64,000 bases of DNA from Larix kaempferi (taxonomy: Eukaryota; Streptophyta; Pinopsida; Pinales; Pinaceae), in NCBI GenBank assembly GCA_027924585.1, contig BSBM01000260.1, forward strand, positions 15,327,001-15,391,000, read 5' to 3'. The notes under the pieces are model-generated. The model saw only the letters and a program-made list of their open reading frames with translations, did no database searches and was not told where the DNA came from. Positions 55,249 to 64,000 of this stretch are shown one piece after another. A program made the translations under genes and the position numbers. Position 1 is the first letter of the stretch; every line of letters starts with the position of its first letter.

Positions 55249-58200
55249 GTTTCAGAATTCTTCCACATTATGCGTGAATATTGTTCCTGATGTTAGCTAA
55301 ATGCATGCCTTTAAAGTTAAGCAGATGAGAGTGAAAAGTTATGCCAGAAGATGCTTCAAGTCTTAGAACTCGAGTTTGTGGCAGGGATTTAATCCACCAT
55401 AGGTTGAAACAAAGGTTCCAAGTCCCTACCACACTTGAGGCCCGGTCTTAAGCTAGTATTGGTATGTTAATACTAACCCTCCTTTTCGGTAATCATACTG
55501 GTTCCAACGTTTGTATTTTCCAGAGACTAGAGTGATCTGAGTCTGCGATACATAACAGTTCAACTAAATCCTCGACCTACAGGTTGCAAGGGTTGGAAAT
55601 GCTTATGCATTTTTTTAAATAAAAAATTGGTGTAAATAAACTAAGGCTATGGGTTTATTTACTCAGCCCGTTCTTCTTATGTTATCTATTTTGGATAAGT
55701 ATGCTTTTATTGTTTCTTATGATTAAGATTATGGTTTGAAGATAGTATTTGCTCTGGACAAAAAGAGTTGAAGAACAAGGAAAAATATGAAAATATATTA
55801 GTGATTTCACATCTTTAATTGAAATGTTTAAAGGGTTATAACAAATATATATAGATCAACCTTCCAAAGCCGCTCTTTTTACAAGAAACATTGATAGTCT
55901 CATCTACAATTTATGTTTTTTACAAGGTTACAACAAAGAAAATACTTGCCGAGAGCTTTTGTTTTTGCATGTGTAGTGAAAATTATTGGTAAGTCTATCG
56001 ATTTCTATATTTCCGTCACAGATTGGCTATTAAAAGAAGAAACATAATTTTTTTTACTGATGTGCATGTTCTTCAAATTTTCAAAAACATCGTGTGGTAG
56101 GTGGATGTTAAACACCAAAAACTCGAAATTGTAGATACTGATAGCCAAATTGGAGCAATTGAAAACAATCAAATTGGAGGCTTCAAACCGAAAAGACGAT
56201 ACATATGAGTGTTTTTAGTAAGTTTCCCAGCTTAACAGCTTTCTCATGTCCTAAAATTTGTATCATTCTCTTAAGAAATGCAGAGTATTTAATTGTTTCA
56301 TGTTATACACATGCCAAAACAACATCAAATAAAACAATTATAGACTATAGACTAAAGCAATTTAGAAGAACAATCCATTGCATAAAATTGTTCATAGATC
56401 AATTAGGAAAAGAGGCTACCCATCCATTTTTGGCATCCGTGCAGTGATACTGTGTTGCTATTGAATCATGGAAATTGCAAAATTCCTAGAAAAATGAGGA
56501 GATGAGTAGCAACACCAAGGGCACCGACACACCCTGGACCAGTAAGGCCCCCGAGAATAGAACCATAGTGGAAGCAACAGTAGCTTATAAAAGGAGATCC
56601 CAAGGCAGAACTTATAATTGAGTCTTAGTTATACTAAGAAGCCAGAGGAGCAATAAAATCTTGATAGATGGGAAGTAAATGCGCCTGCCCTTGAGCTAGC
56701 AACTGACTTAGGCGTCATGATAATGACTACAAAATAATAATGACAAATATTATCTTGGATTGATACCTGCATATACTATTAATTTCCATCGAATTTTGAT
56801 GGAATGGGTCGTCATATCAGTCAATCAACATGCCACACTTCAACCATTTCAGTAATGAATCATATTTTGTTTATTTTTATTATTTTTTTAATTGGATAAT
56901 AATAGATCAACTAAGCTAACTCATGACAAGTGTAGCGAGCTAACAAAGCTATGCACTGACAAACAAAGGTTGTGGGTTGACAGGAGCTGCAGGCTATAAT
57001 TTAACCTTCACACATAGCTCCTCAATTGACATTTCAATTTAAAAAAAATAATCGGCTCCATCTTGGCCTGTGTTGGCACTACGCCTCCCGGGTTAACAAA
57101 AGCATGAAGCAACCTTTGTGTTGGATATGGGGAACTGTGCTTCACGGGGTGAGAGTAGCATGAAGCCTTAGGTGATCGGTATCTTCATTCACCACAGGCT
57201 TGGGAAGTAATGTGTTTTTACCCTATTTTGTTATGTTCATCGGTTCATTTTAGCTTTTCAAGTACTGTCTCTTTGTCAGGCTCGATACCTTGGCCTGCTC
57301 CTCCTTATGCTCGCGTTTATGTTGCTTTGGTTGGAAGCTGTGAGGAGGAGATGAAGAGCGACCAGCTACTGGCCCAATTTGTTGATACACTTGGGGAAGG
57401 TTAGGTGCATGGGATATGACATAACCTTGAGACTACCTTTTGAAACAGACATGCAAAGGGAGATAGATTGATTGGATCACCCTTCCTGGCAATAGATTAG
57501 TTGTTGAATCATTACATAAAATAGAAAGCTTGATTCTGGGCATTTCCGACCTTCAAGTATATACATGTATTGTGCGATCCTAGTGATAGATTTATACAAA
57601 GTTTCTGTCGTCCCTTAGCAATAACTAACTAACAACCATATAGCTTCATTGGCCCAATAACGTAGTGGATTTTCTTCCAATTTCTTAAATTCTAAATGGT
57701 GCAATATATGTAATTTTGATGTTATTGTTTGAACCTGGAATGATATGATTTTGGCTTTTATTTTGCAAATGGTGGAAATAATCAAACTTTCAAAGAAAAA
57801 AATTGTTTTTTCGTTTGATCCAAGGCCTTTGCGAAATAAATATTTCAGTCTGGAATAGCAACAGGTGACAACTGATGATCTCTGCATACATTATGCTTGC
57901 TTTCTTCTTCTGGACATGGGTAAACACTGTGTTAGTAATAGAATAAATTCTAGTATTGGAATCATTGGATTTACATTGCTAACAAGAAGAACACTATGAT
58001 TATAGTGGCACTTTGGCTTAAAATCTTGTTTCCATGAGAAGTTTTATAGGGTCATAATGCGAAGCCTCATTGGGTAAGTACATCGATAACTATGTAAAAG
58101 CACATTACATTACAATCAAACAATTTATTCTTCTACTGTTATCTTGATTTCTTAATTTTATCAATTGCTTTTGCACAATATTTCATTGGGTTGTTTGTGT

Positions 58201-58592
58201 TTACGTCCAGGGTGGTTGTGCAGTTTATATGTAACTATGTAATGCTTCCACTTTATGACCCTGTGAGACAAGTAAACAATTCTTTCTTTAAAATAAATAA
58301 ATTTATTTGTTAAATTTTCTTAATATAAAATTGGAAAGTGTCAACCATTTTCAATGTCATTATATTTCTATTATATTTCTACATAAAGTATATGTAATTA
58401 AGATATATACCCTGTTCATGCTTAAATTTCACTTATCCGTCGGTAAAAACAAAAAAACATGCATTTTATTTTTTTTGATTGAACAATTTATTCAATCAAA
58501 GAGGAAATTGCTTTTTTTGAAAATTTGAAATTATATATTTTTTATTATATTTAAATGGTGATTTCTATCTTAAATTTTATGCCTCGCCCTAG
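55249..58592. other. No gene recognised
   Basis: Mostly AT-rich. An open piece at 57279-57408 is bordered by AG and GT and reads SIPWPAPPYARVYVALVGSC, then EEEMKSDQLLAQFVDTLGEG. It is more GC-rich than its surroundings and might be an isolated exon or gene fragment, but I cannot name it. Other open frames are short and without features. Confidence 0.4.
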
Positions 58593-59650
58593 CCCTCAAA
58601 TAGCACTTTGTTATCATTTAAACATCTTTCAAATAATGCCCTCAAATAGCACTTTGTTATCATCTAAACATCTTTTAAACATCTTTCAAAGACAGTAAAT
58701 ATTGAAATTTGATTCCATTTTGTTTCTTCAATAATTTAATGTTATATATATATATATAACCATTCATAATATGAAGCAACCAAATCTCCAAAGTACTCAA
58801 AAGCTGCAAAACAACATCCCATTACAAAACAAGTAGAGGCATCAAATCTGGAAATGATTTATTTTTGCATATCCACCGCAGTCTACTAAAACTATACTGA
58901 AATCAAGGGTATCAAAGAGGCTATTAAACAACAATCTACTTCAAAAATTTGTAAACATAACAACAATCTACTTCAAAAATTTTTAAACATAAATAGCATA
59001 GAATTTTCCTTTGACAAGTACCAATTGTGTGTTTCATATCAATTAATTACCAGTGTAAACTGAAAGAGAATATCCTCTAAAGTATGCAGGCTATTACTTT
59101 CCTTCCAGATGAATACCAGATTGTATTCACAATTCATTCAACAATTTCTTTTGGAAGCAAATTGCTTAAATTTAGAAACAAATTACTTAAGTTTCAAATA
59201 TTTTAAATATAAGATGGACATTGTTTTATTGGAGTCAATTGAAGCTGAAACATTTGTTAAAATATAGGATGGACATTGTTTTATTCGAGTCAATTGAAGC
59301 TGAAACATTTGTTTTAAGGCTCAAATCCCAATGATGTTGTTAATCAGAGATTTAGTTATATTGATATTTTATTTTAAATATACCTTTTATTATATTTGAA
59401 ATATATATTATATTTGAAATATACATTTATGGGTGATTCATAAATTTAAAAATAAAAAACAATATTAGAAAGATTTTTAAATAAAAAGTAAGATATAAAA
59501 TTTGAAATATATATATATATATAATTTTTTTATTGTTTATTATTTTTATATCACATCCCTACTTTAATTTTAATATTATTACCTACTTTAATTTTAATAT
59601 TATTAGATGTACTTTTAATATAAAATAAATATAATATTGAAATATACTTT
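58593..59650. repeat. Cluster of short tandem duplications
   Basis: Four separate head-to-tail duplications occur within about 1 kb: CCCTCAAATAGCACTTTGTT (unit 46 bp, from 58593), CAACAATCTACTTCAAAAAT (unit about 35 bp, from 58928), ATGGACATTGTTTTATT (unit about 56 bp, from 59213) and CTACTTTAATTTTAATATTA (unit 26 bp, from 59568). The sequences are unrelated to one another. Confidence 0.78.
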
Positions 59651-60039
59651 AATATCAAATAAATACTCAACAATACTTTCATATTCAAACCTATAACATG
59701 CTAACTTGAATGTTAAATTCATTTTATTCTTTTATATTATGTTTTTACATGAAATTTTTTATAATATTTTTATATTTAAAATTAAAATTTATTTAATAAT
59801 ATGTTAATGTTTAAAATTAAAAAAAAAATCATAAAATCTATTCAAAATTTTCAAAATTTGTATTTGAATCATGTTTATTTACTTATAAAGATTTAATTTT
59901 ATAATTTATAATTATTGAGTAAGAAGTTGATTTAAAAAAAAAATTAATGAGTAGGGATGATTTGTTTTTTATTTAAAGTAAAGAATTTTGTTTACTAATA
60001 TATATATATATAGATTTTGTTGAATGGGTATATATAGTA
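59651..60039. other. AT-rich, no gene
   Basis: Nearly pure A+T with short alternating TA tracts, for example at 59997-60012. Nothing else is seen. Confidence 0.7.
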
Positions 60040-60419
60040 ATATTTTTAAGTAATTTTTTTTTCAAGGAAAAAACGTAATTTAATTAAAGTACAATCAAAT
60101 TACATATTGCAGAAAGGTTATTATGAGCCTTTTCTTGATGTTAGCTTTTCAACTCCAAAAAAAGAGCTCAGTTCAGTCATTTTGAACTGCACTACCATAC
60201 ACTGTCAAAAAAAGTGAGATAGTCGAGTTCCCCAGAGGAACCCCATAAGCAATTTAGCTATTTACATACAATATATACCAAAAAATACCATAATCAAACT
60301 AAGTTGATTTGGGCCAATCCGTCTATAAATGGCCTATGGTAGTATTCATGAAAAGTGGCATTATTATGTTCCAAGATCTTCCATTGTCCATGTGGGATAA
60401 TTAATCCATTCTTTGAGAG

Positions 60420-60790
60420 CTAGTCCGCTTCGACATTTCGTTCTCTGTAAACATACCGACAAGAGAAAGTGTCAAGGTCCTCCAAGAGTCTCAATGCTTT
60501 TGTCAGCACAAAATTGAGTAAAATATTGTGGCATTTTTGGACTTTATTTATCCAATTAATTATGATCATGGAGTCCCCAAAAATCTGAAGGTGTGTGCAA
60601 TTCTTCTCTCTAGCAAAACAAATCAGAAGTTTTAGAGCACACATCTCAACATAGTTGTTTGACCCACATCCAAGGTCCATTTGGATTTGAAAGAGATGGT
60701 TTCTAGACATGTGTAGAATTGCACCCCCTCCACAAACCTAATTTTTAGAAGCCCCATCGAAAAATGCCCAAGGCTTGTGTTTGTTGATTT
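60420..60790 (-). pseudogene. LINE RNase H domain
   Basis: Leftward reading gives HKPWAFFDGASKN with the first Asp, a TAG, GGGAILHMSRNHLFQIQMDL, NNYVEMCALKLLICFAREKN with the Glu, LQIFGDSMIIINWINKVQKC with the next Asp, and the C-terminal YVYRERNVEAD before the frame closes near 60420. The acidic residues are intact; one stop follows SKN. Confidence 0.85.
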
Positions 60791-61796
60791 CTTGCTCAGT
60801 GATATTTCGGGGAACTGGAGGATTCTTTTCTCGAGGAAAATAAGATAAAATGTTTGTGGATTTGTGTGCAACAAGTTCAGGAATAGATGGCTTATCTTTG
60901 AAAACCGCCCCATTTCTGGCCAACCATATCCCCCAAATGGTAATAAGAGGTAATGCACGAATTCTCGCGGTCTTTGGGGTTGTGACCCAAGATTTCCAGA
61001 CCTCCCCACTGTAGTTCCTCTCCAATCCAGAGTATGATGCAATTGAGTTTTCAACTCGGCCCAGGTTTTTAAGGTAAAAGAACAATGTATGAATATGTGA
61101 GGAATCGTTTCCTCACTTTGCTTGCACAGGGCACACCATCCCGGTCCTTCAATATTCCTCTTTTTCATTCTTTCCCAAATAGGGATCTTGTTTGCCAAAA
61201 TACACCACATAAATATTTTATCCTTTAACGGACAATTTGTTTTCCACCACCATTTCTCATCCCGACATGTGCTGCCGCAACCAACAATTTGTAACCCATC
61301 TTCAGAGTGTATCTTCCATGAGAAGCTGGGGACCAAATGAGTTCATTCGGCATATCAGAAATTCTGACATGTGTGCTTCTAAGAGAAATGATATATTCGT
61401 TCCAAATAATGCCAAGATCATCTGGAAGGCCCATCAACTATGAATTTTTCCACCCCTGGTGCCAAAATGTGGAAGAATTTTGGTCCATGATTTGATTTAA
61501 GTGATAAATTCCCTGAGCATGAAGAAACTGTAATATAGGTGGAGGGAGGATATGTTGATTCTGGCAACCCAGCCAGGGGTTTGATCCAATGTGAACCTTT
61601 GATCCATTACCTACTTTCCATACCAAACCTCTTTCAATAAGTGGGAATGAGGATAGGACGACTTTCCAAATAACAGAGATCCCCACCCTATTTTTGGATG
61701 GATTCCTTAACCAATTTAGAATTGATTCTGGAGCAATATATTTCTGTTTCACCACCTCGGTCCAAAGATTGTCTGTGGATAAAATTCTCCATCCCG
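60791..61796 (-). pseudogene. LINE ORF2 C-terminal part with zinc-binding domain
   Basis: The frame enters at SGWRILSTDNLWTEVVKQKY (61796 leftwards), typical of the region after LINE RT, then GLVWKVGNGSKVHIGSNPWL and LIWSPASHGRYTLKMGYKLL. The zf-RVT block follows: WWWKTNCPLKDKIFMWCILA, NKIPIWERMKKRNIEGPGW, CALCKQSEETIPHIFIHC, with the C-x2-C...H-x4-C pattern kept. A linker (LPLITIWGIWLARNGAVFKD) leads to RNase H. Frame changes fall near 61440 and 61230, and again near 61080. Confidence 0.87.
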
Positions 61797-61806
61797 ATAT
61801 TTTTAA

Positions 61807-62319
61807 ATAGTTTTTTTTTTAAATTATTTATAAAATATGCTTTGTAAAAAAAATGATTTATAATAATACATTTAAAAAAAATAGTAATTTATTGATAAGT
61901 AATACCGATTTGTGCATTGATTATATTATTATAGAGTGAGATTAAGCTCGTGCATTAGTGTGTTGTAGTATAGTGGTGAGAGGGATGTGATTTATAGTTT
62001 AATGGTTAAAGGTTTGTAGATTTGATCCCCATAGTTTTATATTATAAGGTAGCTCTTGTTTAATATTTTGTACTTATAATATCTTATTTACCTACTTTAA
62101 ATAAAGAAAGATAACCCTTTCAACTACTCATTATTAATATTTGAAGTTAATAAGTGAACACATTTAATTTGAGAGTATAACTATAATTAGGTATCTAATG
62201 TACAAGAAAAAATTAAATAACTTGGGAGACTAGAGACTTCTGAAAATTGGTTTAAATTCTATCAAAACCACCTAATGCTCAAGCGAGGTTGGCATAGATG
62301 CCATGTCTAGGTTAAAGAT
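61807..62319. other. AT-rich; tRNA-like promoter words
   Basis: No gene is recognised. TGTTGTAGTATAGTGGTGAG at 61961-61980 resembles the first half of plant tRNA-Asp, including the A-box. TAGTTTAATGGTTAAAGG near 61998 and AGATTTGATCCCC near 62020 follow, the last resembling a weak B-box. The rest does not fold as a tRNA by eye, so this could be a SINE head or a decayed tRNA fragment. Confidence 0.3.
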
Positions 62320-62619
62320 GTGGGGATTGACGAAAATGTCACTTTGCAAAATATATATGATATTAAAACTATTATTACTTCCAAGTTCAAAGAGAAGCTA
62401 TGGTGTGATAAAACTGTAGAGGATAAAAGAAAATTTAAATATTACAAGGAGGTCATTAACCCTAATCTTGAATATCATAATTATCTCTATGTTATAACTA
62501 GTGTAAAGAAGAAGATCCACGTAGCTAAAATGAGAACTAATTCTCATGAGCTACATAGTGAAATGATCTGTTATCTTTGTACTCATCAAAATCATAGTAA
62601 TTTAGGAAGGCTCTTCTAA
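62320..62619 (+). pseudogene. Possible non-LTR reverse transcriptase C-terminal remnant
   Basis: A 99-codon frame with KFKYYKEVINPNLEYHNYLY, then SVKKKIHVAKMRTNSHELHS and a Cys-rich end (MICYLCTHQNHSN). The order of a YYKEVINP-like block, an IAK-RTNSHELHSE-like block and a C-x2-C recalls the region after RT in some LINE-like elements, but I recognise it only from general pattern. The upstream part is non-coding. The first Met is probably not a real start. Confidence 0.35.
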
Positions 62620-64000
62620 GTTTTTTTAGCATACAAATAAAGCTCTAAAGCAAATCAAGTAGTTCCTTACTTTTCTTTCTTAAGGTCCAATATACCAAAA
62701 TTGCAGCCCAATATGGGGAGAAGTTGTCACGTTCCTAACATAACATAACATTATTGATTTTATAAAATAATTTTAATTTTTATAAAAATGATTATTTAAA
62801 ATTAATAAGAATGAAGAGACATTTTAAAAAAAAATTTAAGCTATATGACTAATATAGTAGAACTTATTCAATAATTAAAATAGTGGTTTTTTATTAATGA
62901 TTATGCCACCTTAAAATATTTAATGGGATATCAAATGCATAGTTAAAGAGGGTAGTAAGTTCATAAATTCTTTCCCAAAAACCAATGTATCAATTTTGTA
63001 GGAAGTTATAGTTTGCTTATTGATTGAATTTTTTTTTCACAACAATGAGTAGAATACTTGAGCAAGATGTTTGCTAGCATAGTTTTTACATTAAAAAATG
63101 GGCTACAAGAATCTTTGATCAGAACCACGATAAGACTGTATTCCTAGTATTGTAAATTTTATGGAAAGAGTCCAAACTAAGCAACATCTAAAAAACATTC
63201 ATGGAGTATCAAAACGTGGTGGAACTGACTAAACTCCCACTGCTTCAGAATAAGCAAGACACTCAAGGCACCTTTCATTCCCAATCCATTGATTTGTCGT
63301 CCTTAATGGTTACACCTGGCTCTCCAACCTTTGAACTTGAATTTCCAAGTCATAGTAAAGAGGCATTGGGTTTCCAAGTCATGATGGGCAATCATTTCCT
63401 AGGCAAAGCTGTCTAATTGAATTCTGATGGCTCAAGCTGCTAAATTCGAATTGAGAGGCCACTTGAATTATTCTGAAACTTCATGCACATACTTTTCTGA
63501 TTACACTGAAGAGGTGCATTCTACATCTCAGTAGGGGGATATGTGTAACTCCTTCTATGCTCATCCTATAGCTGCCACATGTCCTTTATAAATAATAATA
63601 AAATATTATAAAAAAATAACATGCCCACTCAAATTAGATTTAAAATATTTAGAACGACATATATATAAAACTACACAAATTAGATAAATTAAAACCATAA
63701 AACATTGCATTACACATTTCCTCAACATTTACAGGGATTTGCATCTATGAAAGATTTGATCCCTCTCGACGCTTGGTAGATCCCCTTTTAAGATGGATCT
63801 ATGCTGGTTATACTACAACTCTTTAACTTCCGTTGAAACACACTTCAAACCATGCTCGCAATCCTCGTTGCTACTACTATCCTCCATAATTATAGCCCTG
63901 CACTGAATTGGATTGCCGAGGAGGGCAGGTGTTCGAATGCAAGGTCCCGTGAGGATAACATATGCTTCATACAAACAATTTGTGGGATCCCGCCTTCCTT
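62620..64000. other. AT-rich end of window, no gene recognised
   Basis: A 71-codon frame at 63201-63416 (MEYQNVVELTKLPLLQNKQD) has no recognisable feature. The remainder is AT-rich, with less skewed sequence from about 63730 to the end and no clear coding signal. Confidence 0.45.

Larger units (their letters stand above)
60040..61806 (-). mobile_element. 5'-truncated LINE with 10-bp target duplication
   Basis: The minus-strand LINE runs from 61796 to about 60050 and ends in an A run (T run at 60053-60061 on the plus strand). ATATTTTTAA occurs exactly at 60040-60049 and 61797-61806, abutting both ends. The site is AT-rich, so chance is possible, but both copies sit exactly at the borders. The 5' cut falls inside the ORF2 coding region, after RT. 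Confidence 0.8.

Overview
This window looks like plant nuclear DNA from a large, repeat-rich genome. It has no bacterial-style gene layout and no intact host gene that I can recognise. Nearly all coding signal comes from decayed LTR retrotransposons (Ty3/gypsy and Ty1/copia) and from LINE tails of the plant type that end in an RNase H domain. Primer-binding sites match plant initiator methionine tRNA. The amount of nesting would suit a gymnosperm or another giant plant genome, but the lineage is inference only.

Layout. 1-229: AT-rich lead-in. 230-3563: 5'-truncated Ty3/gypsy chromovirus copy (element 1) with its 3' LTR. 4051-5448: unidentified retroposed insert between 13-bp target duplications. 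5449-7470: AT-rich, no gene. 7471-8262: LINE tail on the minus strand. 8271-14560: 5'-truncated Ty3/gypsy element (element A) with pol, an extra coiled-coil ORF after integrase, and a 1.7-kb putative LTR. 14560-40500: a stack of insertions inside one older, unrecognised ORF. That ORF is split into three parts (14560-15207, 25448-25754, 39918-40500) by a complete Ty1/copia element (15208-25447, minus strand, duplication AGAAC) and a complete Ty3/gypsy element B (25755-39917, plus strand, duplication CATCT). The copia element carries a 3-kb LTR fragment (element E) inside its 3' tandem repeats. Element B carries complete element C (30982-37836, duplication ATGGG) inside its integrase. 40501-43029: no gene seen. 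43030-46529: two 1.05-kb LTR-like direct repeats around 1.4 kb. 46530-47039: LINE tail, plus strand. 47040-48000: tandem array of about 180-bp units. 48001-50832: no gene. 50833-55248: Ty3/gypsy element D between 0.2-kb direct repeats. 55249-60039: AT-rich with clustered small duplications. 60040-61806: LINE tail, minus strand, between 10-bp duplications. 61807-64000: AT-rich with a tRNA-like stretch and a possible non-LTR remnant.

How the parts relate. Element 1 and element C belong to one chromovirus family and element B to a sister family: all three LTRs begin with the same 15 bases (one base differs in the 3' LTR of B), and B and C place the same primer-binding site 3 nt after the LTR. 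The insertions give a relative order: unknown ORF first, then copia and B, then C inside B and E inside copia. No element looks able to move by itself, because all have frameshifts and stop codons. Many of the stops are what C-to-T change at Gln codons or G-to-A change at Trp codons would give, which fits decay of methylated DNA. The most unusual items are the split acidic ORF, the coiled-coil ORF of element A, the GC-rich octamer cluster in the element B LTR and the unidentified insert at 4051-5448.
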